This document shows, piece by piece, positions 16,902 to 26,990 of a stretch of DNA of 64,000 nt. The notes below the pieces were generated by a model that was not told the DNA's origin, ran no database searches, and saw only the letters and a list, made by a program, of their open reading frames with translations. The position numbers and the translations under genes were made by a program. Within the stretch, counting starts at the first letter, position 1, and each line of letters starts with the position of its first letter. Source of the stretch: Photobacterium toruni (GTDB lineage: Bacteria > Pseudomonadota > Gammaproteobacteria > Enterobacterales > Vibrionaceae); the NCBI RefSeq assembly GCF_024529955.1, contig NZ_AP024855.1, positions 992,001 through 1,056,000 on the forward strand, written 5' to 3'.

Positions 16902-17216
16902 ATGCAAAAAAATATAATTTCAGTATGTAGTACTGTGCTATTACTGGTTGGTTGTACTCACACCAATAATGGTGATATGCGTTTTTTACCCGATCAATAT
17001 GTGAATACTACTGAATATGATAGTCTTTATCATTATGGCTACAACCAAGGATGTGACTCAGCGTTAGCAAAAGCTCAAGTGGTGGGATATAGCTATACGC
17101 AAGATGTAACCTTAAACAGTACATCAAGCCGTTTTAGCGACGGATGGCAGCAAGGCTACTCTGCTTGTGAGGTTGGGAAAGAGATATTGCTATATAATTT
17201 ATCAAAGACACGCTAA
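16902..17216 (+). CDS. Small predicted lipoprotein
   Basis: 104 residues from the ATG at 16902, chosen because AAGGAG lies at 16891-16896; the ATG at 16884 is too far upstream. The lipobox is LLVGC (Cys about residue 17). The mature part is polar with aromatic residues and two Cys ('YNQGCDSA', 'GYSACEVGK'), and carries two similar Gly-Tyr motifs ('YGYNQGC' and 'WQQGYSAC'). I do not recognise the family. It is a monocistron between hairpins. Confidence 0.6.
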   Translation: MQKNIISVCSTVLLLVGCTHTNNGDMRFLPDQYVNTTEYDSLYHYGYNQGCDSALAKAQVVGYSYTQDVTLNSTSSRFSDGWQQGYSACEVGKEILLYNLSKTR

Positions 17217-17355
17217 GGTTTTGACGTACATCACCATTTTATAAATTTATGTTTGTTTTATAATTAAAGAATGTCTATTATAACCAACAAGAAGCATATG
17301 TAACTGTTAGTTTAATGATTCAAATGATAAAATATACTCAAATGGTTCTGGCAAA

Positions 17356-17384
17356 AAAAACAGATCATTACGATCTGTTTTTTA
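17356..17384. terminator. Bidirectional terminator
   Basis: AAAAACAGATC / GATCTGTTTTT stem with a 5-nt loop and T-tracts both ways, between convergent genes. Confidence 0.8.
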
Positions 17385-17427
17385 TGAAGGTCAAACTAGC
17401 CTAATTTTTTATTATTCATACGTATTA

Positions 17428-17700
17428 TTATGCAGCAATGGCAGTTACTTTTTGATCGTTAAATATAATATGAGTCGCAACATTTATTTCAGACAATAAT
17501 AAATAATTGTCTGATTTATTATTGTTTAACTCAACAACAATTTGTAAATGGTATTCAGTCATTTCTCTAAGGTATGAATAGCAATTTGTAGTATTACTAC
17601 TACTTAGTTGTTTATAGCATCCTTCCTTTGCATATACCCAAGCATTATATGTGCATTTTTCGTTTTCTATTTGTGCGATGAATTCCGCAATATTTTTCAT
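17428..17700 (-). CDS. Hypothetical cytosolic protein
   Basis: 90 residues from the ATG at 17700, supported by AAGGGA upstream; a longer in-frame version to 17763 has no better signal. The chain has three Cys, several aromatic residues and a strand-rich middle ('YHLQIVVELNNNKSDNYLLL'). There is no signal peptide or membrane span. I recognise no family. It is monocistronic, and base composition is like the surroundings. Confidence 0.5.
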   Translation of the reverse strand: MKNIAEFIAQIENEKCTYNAWVYAKEGCYKQLSSSNTTNCYSYLREMTEYHLQIVVELNNNKSDNYLLLSEINVATHIIFNDQKVTAIAA

Positions 17701-17960
17701 ATTTAATCCCTTAATGAATCGATCTATGCTATAGACGTCATTAGTATGCCGTAAATAAACCAAACTAAAAAAACATATTTATAGTAAATGTAGATAATGT
17801 GATGTTGATAAGTATTTTTAGGTAATAATGATGCTTGCGAATAACTTATATTAAAATATCTTAATATTAAAGAGAGATATCCTTAGATATACTTATTGAT
17901 TAAATCTGTATATGTTAAAAAATATTTTTTAAATGTTGATTATAATTATTTAAGGTTGAT

Positions 17961-18560
17961 ATGACAGATTCTAATAGATTGTGTTTTTGGGCTTCTCATT
18001 CGAATTTAGAGCATCAATATCATGATAATGAATGGGGTAAACCGAATAAAGATGATCGTTATTTATTTGAGTTTCTCACATTAGAGGGCGCTCAGGCAGG
18101 GCTTAATTGGTATACTATTTTAAAAAAGCGTATAGGGTATCGGGATGCATTTGAAAATTATGATATTGATAAACTTGCCACTTATACTGATCAAGAAATT
18201 GAATCACGTATATCAGTAATTATTGAATGCTATGATGTTGTTCGGCATCGCGGTAAGCTACGTTCAGTATTTACGAATGCACGCGCAGCAAAAGCACTTC
18301 AGCATCAGTATGGCAGTTTAGCCATTCCATTGTGGCAATTTGTCAACAATGAACCTTTAATTAATCATTGGCCCTCTACGAAATATGTGCCGATTACCAC
18401 CTCGACATCACTTGCCTTGAGCCAATTTCTAAAACGGCATGGATTTAAATTTATGGGGAATATAACCTGCTATGCTTTTATGCAAGCGGTAGGAATGGTA
18501 AATGATCATACGATTAATTGTCATTGTTATCAGGCTATTGAAAGTTACAAAGGAAAGTAG
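17961..18560 (+). CDS. tag: DNA-3-methyladenine glycosylase I
   Basis: 199 residues, normal size. It removes 3-methyladenine from alkylated DNA. The HhH-glycosylase signature is seen as 'NEWGKPNKDDRYLFEFLTLEG' followed by 'AQAGLNWYTILKKR', with the catalytic-pocket Glu and Trp of Tag. The zinc-binding residues expected at both ends are present: N-terminal Cys8 and His near residue 17, and the C-terminal 'DHTINCHCYQ'. AAGG precedes the ATG. It is followed after 82 nt by the cation transporter gene in the same direction. Confidence 0.93.
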   Translation: MTDSNRLCFWASHSNLEHQYHDNEWGKPNKDDRYLFEFLTLEGAQAGLNWYTILKKRIGYRDAFENYDIDKLATYTDQEIESRISVIIECYDVVRHRGKLRSVFTNARAAKALQHQYGSLAIPLWQFVNNEPLINHWPSTKYVPITTSTSLALSQFLKRHGFKFMGNITCYAFMQAVGMVNDHTINCHCYQAIESYKGK

Positions 18561-18642
18561 CGATACTGGTAAAAAAGATCATATTTTGTGAGTTAAATTC
18601 GTTATTATAATCGCTACCATTTTTTCTATTTTATGGGGCGTT

Positions 18643-19572
18643 ATGTCTAAAAAGGCCGTTAAGTTAATTCAGAAGGTTACCTGGGTCGGGTCTATTGCAA
18701 ATATTGCTTTAGCATTTATAAAAATTACCATCGGTAAACTGACGGGCAGTCAGGCACTTATTGCCGATGGTGTACACAGTTTTTCTGACTTGGTGACCGA
18801 TACTGCTATTTTGATTGGATCGCGTTATTGGACAGCACCTGCGGATAAAGAGCATCCGTATGGGCATGGACGTTTTGAAACGTTAACCAATATCTTTATT
18901 GGTTTTATTTTAGCCATTGTTGGTCTCGGTATCGGCTGGGATTCACTTCATTCAATCAGTACACAAGCACATTCACAACCTGGAATGTTAGCATTTAGTG
19001 CTGCTATAGCATCTATTATTGTTAAAGAGGTACTTTATCGTTGGACTGCCATTCAGGCGAAAAGTATTAATAGTCGTGCTTTATATGCAAATGCTTGGCA
19101 CCACCGTTCTGATGCATTGAGTTCATTGCCTGTTGCTATTGCTGTGATTGCAAATTATTTCTTTCCTAGTTTTCACTATTTAGACCAAATTGCAGCATTA
19201 ATCGTAACAGTAATGATATTAAAAGCGTCTTTTGAAATTTTATGGCCAGCTATTTTAGAGTTAACCGAAGCACAAGCTGATTTTGATATTGAAAAACAAA
19301 TTCAAGCATATGCTGCTGAAGATAAAGATATTAAAGAAGTGCATGAAATAAGAAGTCGCCGTACAGGAAGTACAATTTTGTTAGACTTCCATTTGTTGGT
19401 TGATCCTGAAATGAGTGTTGAACGTGCTCATAATATTACTGAAAATTTTAAAACACATTTATTAAAAAACTTAAATGAAGTGGTTGATATTATTATTCAT
19501 ATTGAGCCATACAATTGCCAAGAAAGAATGATAAATCCGTGTTGTGATGATTGTAGTGATAAAAAGGAATAA
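18643..19572 (+). CDS. Cation diffusion facilitator (metal efflux) transporter
   Basis: 309 residues with six TM helices in the first 210 and a cytosolic ferredoxin-like domain after. The metal site is made by 'IADGVHSFSDL' in TM2 and 'WHHRSDALSS' in TM5 (HxxxD form). The C-terminal domain ends with 'INPCCDDCSDKKE', an extra Cys cluster that could hold a metal. It exports divalent cations (Zn, Fe, Mn or Co) using protons. The relationship to FieF is only at family level, so I give no symbol. Confidence 0.88.
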   Translation: MSKKAVKLIQKVTWVGSIANIALAFIKITIGKLTGSQALIADGVHSFSDLVTDTAILIGSRYWTAPADKEHPYGHGRFETLTNIFIGFILAIVGLGIGWDSLHSISTQAHSQPGMLAFSAAIASIIVKEVLYRWTAIQAKSINSRALYANAWHHRSDALSSLPVAIAVIANYFFPSFHYLDQIAALIVTVMILKASFEILWPAILELTEAQADFDIEKQIQAYAAEDKDIKEVHEIRSRRTGSTILLDFHLLVDPEMSVERAHNITENFKTHLLKNLNEVVDIIIHIEPYNCQERMINPCCDDCSDKKE

Positions 19573-19588
19573 TAAAGGCTATTTTTTG

Positions 19589-19622
19589 ATAACAAGACCG
19601 ACGATTAACGCGGTCTTGTTAT
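19589..19622. terminator. Bidirectional terminator
   Basis: 12-bp perfect stem ATAACAAGACCG / CGGTCTTGTTAT between the convergent CDF and lplA genes. Confidence 0.8.
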
Positions 19623-19663
19623 TATATTGATGCAACTACTCTTTTATTGTAATTCTAATAATA

Positions 19664-20686
19664 TTAATTAATTGTAGTTTGTAACCATTTATCTATATCC
19701 ATCAAAACATCATTATAGTATGGATATTCAATGATTAAATTACTGATGGCTGTTGTGATAGCCGCAGTATTATAAGATAGATTAAGTAATCGTTGCTCTA
19801 ATAGTTCTAATGGCGCAGGATCTAGGCTGTCAGTAAATAGTTTTACCTCTGTAATTACACCTTTATTAATATCAAGATGTAGTTCGACTCCCCCCCAAGT
19901 AAAACGTTCATCTAAGCTGTGTGTGAACTGAGGTGTATTACCAAAATTCCACTCCCACCGACTAAATTTAGCAAAGGTATCATTAAAACCAGTTAATTCT
20001 GGTAAGGCTTGTGGTGAGATATGTTCAGCTTCAACATGATCATTATAATAACCACAGAACGTTTTAATAATGGCATCACAGACCATTTTATGATCAATAT
20101 TTGCAATAATTTGATTAAGGTTTGTCACGCGTGAACGAACAGAAGTGATCCCTTTTGCAGCCAGTTTCTTTTTATCAGGATTAAGGTAGTTTGCTAATCG
20201 TGTTAAATCGGCACTTAATAATAAGGTACCATGATGGAAACCACGATCCATGGTTTCACGGTAAGCAGATCCCGAAAACTTACGCTCGCCTTCATTATCT
20301 TCAACAACTAAGTCATTACGGCCCGTTGCTTTACTATTAATACCTAGCTGTTTTAATGCGGCCAACACGATATCAGTTGATACCGTTTTATTGTAATCAG
20401 GTTTGCCAGCCATAAAGGTGAAATTAGTATTGCCAAGATCATGAAAGACAGCACCACCACCACTTTGACGGCGAGCAAGCGTAATACCATCTTGTTCCAT
20501 TTTTAGTGTATTACATTCTTTCCATGGGTTTTGTGCTCGTCCAATAACAACTGTATTGTCATTGCGCCATAAGAATAACACCCGTTGTTGAGGAGACATT
20601 GTGCGAAAAATAGCATCTTCAACAGCAAGATTGAACCATGGATTGGTTGAGTCTGAGATCAGAACTCTAATTTTTGAAGACATCAT
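19664..20686 (-). CDS. lplA: Lipoate-protein ligase A
   Basis: 340 residues, the usual length for the two-domain enzyme. It activates free lipoate with ATP and attaches it to E2 and H proteins. The biotin/lipoate-ligase core shows '[20 protein letters not shown]' (the RRxSGGGAVxHDxGN loop) and the catalytic-lysine region 'KFSGSAYRE'. The accessory C-terminal domain (about 250-340) is present. AGGT lies before the first of two adjacent ATG codons. Monocistronic. Confidence 0.95.
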   Translation of the reverse strand: MMSSKIRVLISDSTNPWFNLAVEDAIFRTMSPQQRVLFLWRNDNTVVIGRAQNPWKECNTLKMEQDGITLARRQSGGGAVFHDLGNTNFTFMAGKPDYNKTVSTDIVLAALKQLGINSKATGRNDLVVEDNEGERKFSGSAYRETMDRGFHHGTLLLSADLTRLANYLNPDKKKLAAKGITSVRSRVTNLNQIIANIDHKMVCDAIIKTFCGYYNDHVEAEHISPQALPELTGFNDTFAKFSRWEWNFGNTPQFTHSLDERFTWGGVELHLDINKGVITEVKLFTDSLDPAPLELLEQRLLNLSYNTAAITTAISNLIIEYPYYNDVLMDIDKWLQTTIN

Positions 20687-20791
20687 GCATACCTGACTAA
20701 ATGTGGATGCAATGAATTTACCTTGTCATTTAAAAGAGGTAAAGCAGTCAATAGCGGCGAGGAAAATTATTAATGTTCATTGATAAAAAAA

Positions 20792-20832
20792 ACCAAATCA
20801 CATCCTATAAACTGGAACAAATGTGATTTGGT
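20792..20832 (-). terminator. Strong minus-strand terminator upstream of lplA, source transcript unclear
   Basis: 12-bp perfect stem ACCAAATCACAT / ATGTGATTTGGT; read on the minus strand it is followed by eight T. It lies upstream of lplA, so it must end a different minus-strand RNA, either from the 39-codon ORF at 21276 or an unannotated small RNA within 20833-21150. Confidence 0.65.
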
Positions 20833-21156
20833 AACATGTTCTTAATTATGACTTGCCTAGAGAATCTTAGTGCTTTCTAGATCGTAAATTAAGAATAGCA
20901 TCACAATTTTGAGATGCAAATAACGATAATTGCAAGGTAAGGTTACTATTTGTTATTTTACAAATACATAGGTGAAGTAAAGACGTAAATAGGATGAGCA
21001 GGTAACAGAGTATATGCAGATAATTATCGAAGAATATATGAAAAACGAGCAGTGATAGATAGGTGTAGTTAATGCTAAATTAGTAAGAGCATGGATTGAT
21101 TACCATGCTACCTCTAATCTATTTATGATCTGAAAAAATTATCATAATGAGATTTG

Positions 21157-21276
21157 TTACTGATTATTTGTTGTTTGTTCTGTTGGTGTTGGTTGACTTG
21201 TTTGGTTAAAGACATCATAAGTGATGAAATAGCCAATCAATAAAATGAGGGGAATGAATTTAATCCACTTGTTCAT
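21157..21276 (-). CDS. Small single-span membrane protein
   Basis: 39 codons. After MNKWIK comes one hydrophobic helix ('FIPLILLIGYFITY', about residues 7-20), then a Thr/Gln/Pro-rich tail ending TTNNQ. This is the typical shape of small inner-membrane proteins. The ribosome site is only fair (GGGT). The transcript could run to the terminator at 20792-20832. No family recognised. Confidence 0.45.
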   Translation of the reverse strand: MNKWIKFIPLILLIGYFITYDVFNQTSQPTPTEQTTNNQ

Positions 21277-21448
21277 AATGATACCCAGCCAAAAAATGTT
21301 CGGCTACCATACCAGTCTTCTTCTAGAGGTAAACCGCTATTAATGAAAAGTTAGGTTTTAGGCTGTTAAATCCATGCAATCTGAAATGGATAACATCATC
21401 AAAGTAGTGATTTTTTGCTTTTTTTCTTAAATTTAATGCCAATAAAGA

Positions 21449-21473
21449 AAAAGCCGACGGATCGGCTTTTTTT
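21449..21473. terminator. Hairpin terminator of the MaoC gene
   Basis: AAAAGCCGA / TCGGCTTTT with a 4-nt loop and T/A tracts on both sides. Confidence 0.75.
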
Positions 21474-21502
21474 AAATAAATAGCATGTGAACTAGCTGCT
21501 AA

Positions 21503-22192
21503 CTAAAAATAAAGGCGCATGACTGACTCAGCAACACAGGCAGGACGACGGCAGCCTTCGATTTCAATAGTGATCTCTTGCACTATTTCTAAACCACGTT
21601 TAATAGGGGTTACAGATTGAATTTTTGTTCTAGCACGAATGTTAACCCCTGCTTTAACAGGATAAGGGAATCGAACTTGATTTAAGCCATAATTTACAGT
21701 CATTTTTGCCGATGGAAATTTGGGGCTTGCAGGATCAACACTGTCTGTTAATACAGAGAGGAGTGAAAGCGTTAAAAAACCATGTGCAATGGTTGTTTTA
21801 AAAGGTGATTCTGCTGCGGCTTTTTGAGGATCTGTATGGATCCATTGATGATCGTCTGTGACATTGGCAAAATTATTGATACGTAATTGATCAACGGTTA
21901 GCCATTCACCAACATGAATCTCTTCACCTAACGATGCTGTGAGTTCATTCATGACTTTGGCTGCTTCTGGATGCATTTCAATCTCAATCGGTTCAGATAC
22001 TGTCTCGCCATTAGAGATCGATACAAGATTGTGATCTTTTACCCAAGTTGCAAAGTGACTGCTGTTGGCTTTATTGAGAAATTCGATCCAGTAATCGCGA
22101 ATTGATGGTGATAGCCAGTCTTTAAATTCAAACTGGTGATGTGATAACACCTCACGCTTACGTTTGATAAAATCGACCACTTTTACTTTCAT
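21503..22192 (-). CDS. MaoC-like hot-dog dehydratase
   Basis: 229 residues from the ATG at 22192 (AAGGTT upstream); an upstream extension to 22258 is unlikely. The hydratase-2 signature is clear in 'DQLRINNFANVTDDHQWIHTD' and 'PFKTTIAHGFLTLSLLS', giving the catalytic Asp and His of (R)-specific enoyl-CoA hydratases. The first 90 residues are an extra N-terminal helical part. It probably hydrates 2-enoyl-CoA in fatty-acid oxidation or PHA supply. There is no pha or fad gene beside it; divergent from astB. Confidence 0.82.
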   Translation of the reverse strand: MKVKVVDFIKRKREVLSHHQFEFKDWLSPSIRDYWIEFLNKANSSHFATWVKDHNLVSISNGETVSEPIEIEMHPEAAKVMNELTASLGEEIHVGEWLTVDQLRINNFANVTDDHQWIHTDPQKAAAESPFKTTIAHGFLTLSLLSVLTDSVDPASPKFPSAKMTVNYGLNQVRFPYPVKAGVNIRARTKIQSVTPIKRGLEIVQEITIEIEGCRRPACVAESVMRLYF

Positions 22193-22524
22193 AGAGCAAA
22201 ACCTTAGTTTGAAATGCCATGCTTTGGTTTGGGGCTGAGCATTGTAGCTATTATTCACAGTAGTACAACGGGTATTTTTTATAACAAATACTTATAAAAC
22301 TCATCGGATGAGTTAATTTTAAAGGATGTTGATGCTATTACGCAATAATTAAATGGTGTTTTTTTGTGATTTTTATAAAGTGTAGCGTTTTATAGTGAAA
22401 GCACCGCTAACTATTCTCTAGAATGATGGTAAACCAGTCGCCTTAATGGAGACTGAAATTAATTTAATTGGTGCGAGCTATAATAATAGTACACACTTTA
22501 GATTAGGCATGGAGGGCATCGATA

Positions 22525-23859
22525 ATGGCATATGAGGCTAATTTTGATGGGTTAGTAGGGCCTACACATAACTACAGTGGTTTATCTGTAGGCAATATTG
22601 CTTCTGTAACTTATAAACACCAAGTATCAAACCCTAAGCATGCGGCATTACAAGGGCTAGAGAAAATGTATGCGCTAGCTAATTTAGGATTAATTCAAGG
22701 TGTTATTGCGCCTCAAATGCGGCCTGAGATCAAGATATTACGTCGATTAGGTTTTAGTGGCAGTGATCGTTGTGTGTTACAACAAGCATCACAACATGCA
22801 CCTCAGCTATTAACCAGTTGTTATTCAGCATCAAGCATGTGGGCTGCTAATGCTGCAACCGTCTCACCATCAGCAGACACAAATGATCGACGGATACATT
22901 TTACGCCGGCTAATTTAGTGAGCCACTTCCATCGTTCTATTGAGCATCAAACAACAGCGCGTATTTTGGCTGCAATGTTTAATGATGATCGTCATTTTTG
23001 TCATCACCAGCCATTACCTGCATCTGCACAGTTAGGAGATGAGGGGGCAGCTAACCATACGCGTTTTTGTGATCAGTATGGAAATCAAGGTGTCGAAATG
23101 TTTGTTTTTGGCGGCTATGGTTTTGATCAACAGCAACAGGCACTAACGCAATATCCCGCTCGACAAACCTATGAGGCGAGTGCGGCTATTGCACGATTAC
23201 ATCAATTAGATCCGCAGCAGGTTGTGATGGCTCAACAGAATCCGTTATTAATTGATCAAGGTGTGTTTCATAATGATGTGATTGCGGTTGGAAATCAGCA
23301 AACGTTATTTTGTCACCAACAGGCTTTTTTAAATAAAGCTGATCTCTATCAGCAACTCCATATGAAAATGGGGGCTAATTTTTCCATTATAGAAGTACCT
23401 GATGATCTCGTAAGTATCAGTGATGCTATCAGTAGTTACTTATTTAATTCACAATTAGTGACGTTGCCTAATGGTGATGTTAGTTTAATTTTACCGCAAC
23501 AGTGTCAGGATAATTCGCGAGTATGGCAATATATTCAGCAGTTATTGCAATCGAACCTCGGTATTAATCGTGTTGATTTATTTGATTTAAGCCAGAGTAT
23601 GCAAAATGGTGGTGGTCCAGCATGTTTGCGTTTAAGAGTGGTATTAACTGTTGAAGAACAGCAAGCGGTTAATCCTGCAGTATTATTGACTGATTCATTA
23701 TTTAAACAACTACAAGCATGGATTCATTTACATTATCGGGATCGATTAGTAGAGGCTGATTTTGCTGATCCATCATTGTTATTACAGTCTCAGACCGCAT
23801 TAGATGAGCTTACTCATATTTTAAAATTAGGATCAGTTTATGATTTTCAACGCATATAA
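22525..23859 (+). CDS. astB: N-succinylarginine dihydrolase
   Basis: 444 residues, full length. It hydrolyses N2-succinylarginine to succinylornithine, CO2 and ammonia, step two of the AST arginine-degradation pathway. The guanidine-modifying fold is seen from '[21 protein letters not shown]' to the catalytic Cys in '[14 protein letters not shown]', with His in '[11 protein letters not shown]'. GGAGGG lies eight bases before the ATG. The gene is alone here; astA, astC, astD and astE are not in this window, as in some vibrios where astB is unlinked. Confidence 0.95.
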   Translation: MAYEANFDGLVGPTHNYSGLSVGNIASVTYKHQVSNPKHAALQGLEKMYALANLGLIQGVIAPQMRPEIKILRRLGFSGSDRCVLQQASQHAPQLLTSCYSASSMWAANAATVSPSADTNDRRIHFTPANLVSHFHRSIEHQTTARILAAMFNDDRHFCHHQPLPASAQLGDEGAANHTRFCDQYGNQGVEMFVFGGYGFDQQQQALTQYPARQTYEASAAIARLHQLDPQQVVMAQQNPLLIDQGVFHNDVIAVGNQQTLFCHQQAFLNKADLYQQLHMKMGANFSIIEVPDDLVSISDAISSYLFNSQLVTLPNGDVSLILPQQCQDNSRVWQYIQQLLQSNLGINRVDLFDLSQSMQNGGGPACLRLRVVLTVEEQQAVNPAVLLTDSLFKQLQAWIHLHYRDRLVEADFADPSLLLQSQTALDELTHILKLGSVYDFQRI

Positions 23860-24022
23860 TATAGAGTGAGCTTAACGGTATTTAATAGTGGTTTATCCAT
23901 TTTTATCGATAATAATTATAATGACAACGCTTGACCTATTTTAGACCAAACAGAGATAATGATAGCTATAAATTAATGAGTGACATAATCACTCATCGCA
24001 ATGAATAATTGATGGAGTTTCA

Positions 24023-24544
24023 ATGGCAAAGCTAAGCCTACAAGAGCAAATGCTAAAAGCAGGTCTTATCGATAAGAAAAAGCTAAAAAAAGCCGGTAAG
24101 ACAACAAAGAAATCACGCACACAAGCGAAAGAAGCAAAGGCTGCTGTTGAGGAAAATCGTGTCTCTCAACTTGAGAAAGACAAAGCACTCAATCGTCAAC
24201 GAGATGAAGATGCACTACAAAAAGCCTTTATCTCACAAGTAAAACAATTAATTGAAATGAACCGCTTAGATCGTAATAACGGTGATATTGGTTATAACTT
24301 TACTGACGGTACTACGGTTAAGAAAATTTACGTTGATAAGTTAATGCAAAAACAGCTTGTTAATGGCCGTCTTGCTATTGCTCGTTATCTTGATGGTTAT
24401 GAAGTTATTCCCGCGACGGTTGCGGATAAAATTGCTTTACGTGATCAAGAATCAATTGTACTTAATAACGTAGTTGATGACAGTATTGTTGATGAAGATG
24501 ATCCGTATGCAGATTTCGTTATTCCTGATGATTTGATGTGGTAA
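24023..24544 (+). CDS. DUF2058 (YaiL-like) protein
   Basis: 173 residues, soluble. The N-terminal third is a highly basic, Lys/Ala-rich helix ('KKKLKKAGKTTKKSRTQAKE') and likely coiled coil. The C-terminal part has the conserved core 'NDGDIGYNF'-like stretch (here RNNGDIGYNFTDG), 'KKIYVD', and an acidic tail. This is the DUF2058/YaiL family of nucleoid- or RNA-associated proteins of unproven role. GGAG precedes the ATG, and a strong terminator follows. Confidence 0.8.
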   Translation: MAKLSLQEQMLKAGLIDKKKLKKAGKTTKKSRTQAKEAKAAVEENRVSQLEKDKALNRQRDEDALQKAFISQVKQLIEMNRLDRNNGDIGYNFTDGTTVKKIYVDKLMQKQLVNGRLAIARYLDGYEVIPATVADKIALRDQESIVLNNVVDDSIVDEDDPYADFVIPDDLMW

Positions 24545-24560
24545 ATCCCCCGCAATATGA

Positions 24561-24587
24561 AAAAGCCTCTTTTTGAGGCTTTTTTTA
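24561..24587 (+). terminator. Terminator
   Basis: AAAAGCCTC / GAGGCTTTT, loop of five T, followed by a T-run. Confidence 0.8.
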
Positions 24588-24871
24588 CATTTAAAATATT
24601 TGGCAAGAGGATGTTTTTGGTATTACTGTTTTAAAGGTGTGCGCGAAAACAGTAATAGCGATAGATAAAGGCATTGTTTACTTATTAAATGTTATTTCAA
24701 GAGAGTTGTAATTTAATTCAATAGGGAATATCTTAATGAGAGTATTTATCATTTGTATTGCTATAGCGATGGTAATGATAAATAGCGAACGATAGTAGTG
24801 TCTGTCGATATCAAAATAGTTCAGCCATTACTATTGGTTGTGATGATGATAAACATACTAGGATAATAACA

Positions 24872-26575
24872 ATGAATAATGAAATAATACGTTGGTTACA
24901 ACGTGATCCAGATCCTAAATCATGCCAAGAATTACAACAATTAGTTGCTGATAATGCACTTGCAGAACTAGCTGATCGCTTTAATGGACGATTAGCATTT
25001 GGTACTGCAGGTTTACGTGGAGTTGTTGGTGCTGGGCCAAACCGAATGAATCGACTTGTGATTCAAGAAACGGCGACTGGGCTTGGTCAATATCTTCTTC
25101 AAACGAATAACGACGCCGCATATAAAGGGGTCGTGATTGGTTATGATGGTCGTCCCGATTCTCGTCAATTTGCTCATGATACCGCGGCAGTGTTAACGGC
25201 CCAAGGTATTAAAGTTTATCTTACGACTAAAGTAGCAGCGACACCTATTGTCGCTTTTGGTGTTAAACATTTACATACTGCTGCGGCTGTTGTTGTTACG
25301 GCGAGCCATAACCCGCCAGCTTATAATGGTTTTAAAGTGTATTGGAATAATGGTGCACAGATTATTCCGCCTCATGATGCCGGTATTGCGGCCGAAATTG
25401 ATAAAGCGACCCAATCTGAATTACATCTTATGGATTTAGCCGAAGCAGAGGAGAAAGGCTTATTGGTTTGGCTCGATGATGGCTATTATCAAGATTATCG
25501 CCAAGCTATAAACGCGACACCACTATTAAATAATCATCATAATCCACAAGCGATTGGTCTTGCGTATACTGCGATGCATGGCGTGGGTGCTGAGATGGCT
25601 GAAACACTGCTTGCTGATGCTGGTTTTACCCATGTTTATAGTGTAGCTGCGCAACGAGAGCCTGATGGTGCTTTTCCAACGGTTAAATTTCCAAATCCAG
25701 AAGAACCTGGAGCGATGGATCTTGTTATTGCAGAAGCAAAACAACATGACGCTATTTTAGCGTGTGCAAATGATCCTGATGCCGATCGTTTTGCTGTTGC
25801 TGCTCGTCGTTCTGATGGTGAATATCAGATGTTAACCGGCGATCAAGTGGGAACATTATTTGGTTATTATTTACTGAGTCATGCGCAAGCATCGACAAGT
25901 TTAGTCGGTAATACGATTGTTTCATCAACCTTGCTAGGTAAAATTGCAGCAGCACTTAGTGCGCAATATTATCAAACGCTAACGGGTTTTAAATGGCTTA
26001 CTAATGTCGCAATGGCTCGCCAAACTGATGCTAATCAATTCTTATTTGCTTACGAAGAAGCATTAGGCTACACCATTGGTTCGACAGTATGGGATAAAGA
26101 TGGACTCTCCGCATTAGTTGCTTTTGCACAATTAACCGCAGAACTTACTGCGAGAGGGCAAACCGTTTGGGATCAGTTAGAAGCCATTTATCGCGAATAT
26201 GGTTTATATATTAATGCGCAGCGCAGTATTGCACTTGATCCAACAGCAGCACCAATAGGCGATTCATTACGGGCAATGCCACCACAAGCGATTGCAGAGT
26301 TAGCGATTAATAGTACAGAAGATTTTAAAACATCATTGCGTACTTTTGCTGATGGTTCTGTAGAAGCAATTGATTTACCGATTAGCGATGTTTTAATTTA
26401 TCACTTAGAAGATGGTGCGCGTGTTGTTGTACGTCCTTCAGGTACTGAGCCTAAATTGAAATGTTATTATGAAGTGGTAGAACCGATGAGCCAAGAAGAG
26501 ACATTTGAACATGCTCAATTACGCGCACAAGAAACGATGGATCGATTAATTGCTCAACATCAAGCATCATTGTAA
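24872..26575 (+). CDS. Phospho-sugar mutase (phosphoglucomutase/phosphomannomutase family, PGM2-like)
   Basis: 567 residues. The four domains of alpha-D-phosphohexomutases are present: phosphoserine loop 'VVTASHNPPAYNGFKVYW' (Ser in TASHNP), metal loop 'ANDPDADRFAVAAR' (DxDxD), sugar loop 'FAYEEALGYTIG' and phosphate loop 'RPSGTEPKLKCYYEV'. The length and 'FGTAGLRGVVGAGPNRMN' near residue 40 place it in the PGM2-type branch, which includes phosphopentomutase-like enzymes, so ribose-1-phosphate or glucose-1-phosphate are both possible substrates. AGGA lies before the ATG. Monocistronic. Confidence 0.87.
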   Translation: MNNEIIRWLQRDPDPKSCQELQQLVADNALAELADRFNGRLAFGTAGLRGVVGAGPNRMNRLVIQETATGLGQYLLQTNNDAAYKGVVIGYDGRPDSRQFAHDTAAVLTAQGIKVYLTTKVAATPIVAFGVKHLHTAAAVVVTASHNPPAYNGFKVYWNNGAQIIPPHDAGIAAEIDKATQSELHLMDLAEAEEKGLLVWLDDGYYQDYRQAINATPLLNNHHNPQAIGLAYTAMHGVGAEMAETLLADAGFTHVYSVAAQREPDGAFPTVKFPNPEEPGAMDLVIAEAKQHDAILACANDPDADRFAVAARRSDGEYQMLTGDQVGTLFGYYLLSHAQASTSLVGNTIVSSTLLGKIAAALSAQYYQTLTGFKWLTNVAMARQTDANQFLFAYEEALGYTIGSTVWDKDGLSALVAFAQLTAELTARGQTVWDQLEAIYREYGLYINAQRSIALDPTAAPIGDSLRAMPPQAIAELAINSTEDFKTSLRTFADGSVEAIDLPISDVLIYHLEDGARVVVRPSGTEPKLKCYYEVVEPMSQEETFEHAQLRAQETMDRLIAQHQASL

Positions 26576-26671
26576 TTCAAATCATTACAATGTGGTAAAG
26601 CTGACCTCTGGCTGATTTTCAGTGTATAATCGCCAAAGTATTAATTTGTTTTAAATAACCAAGGGTTTACC

Positions 26672-26848
26672 ATGCACGATCTTAATATATCGTTACCTGA
26701 TGATTATGAAAAAGAGCCAGAATTGCCGATTCCATCGATTGATGATCAAAAGAAAATTGTGGCAGAACTTAAGCGTTTAGAAGAAGCGGGTGAATTAACC
26801 CCTGAGATTTTACACGCATTCATGACAGGTGAGCGTTTACCTGAATAA
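26672..26848 (+). CDS. Small acidic hypothetical protein
   Basis: 58 codons with a clear AAGGG ribosome site seven bases before the ATG and a long perfect terminator 23 nt after the stop, so it looks like a complete small gene. The N-terminal half is acidic and proline-rich (SLPDDYEKEPELPIP). The second half forms a charged helix ('DDQKKIVAELKRLEEAG'), then a second helix ending FMTGERLPE. It is cytosolic with no Cys. I do not recognise the family. Confidence 0.6.
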   Translation: MHDLNISLPDDYEKEPELPIPSIDDQKKIVAELKRLEEAGELTPEILHAFMTGERLPE

Positions 26849-26870
26849 GATCATGTGATCTTTGTGTAAT

Positions 26871-26920
26871 AAAAAGCCTCTTACAGCCCTTCATTTATTG
26901 AAGCTGTAAGAGGCTTTTTT
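26871..26920 (+). terminator. Long terminator
   Basis: 17-bp stem from AAAAAGCCTCTTACAGC (26871-26887) to its complement at 26903-26919, then T-run. It also faces the 3' side of brnQ copy 1. Confidence 0.85.
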
Positions 26921-26990
26921 ATGCATTATTCATTCATCGTCCGTTTAAAGCAGGTATAGATAACCCCAATTATCATTATGTTTTATCGAA

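Noticed and set aside
24736..24795. Hydrophobic mini-ORF upstream of the phospho-sugar mutase
   Set aside because: About 16 codons, no ribosome site, no hairpin logic as seen before brnQ.
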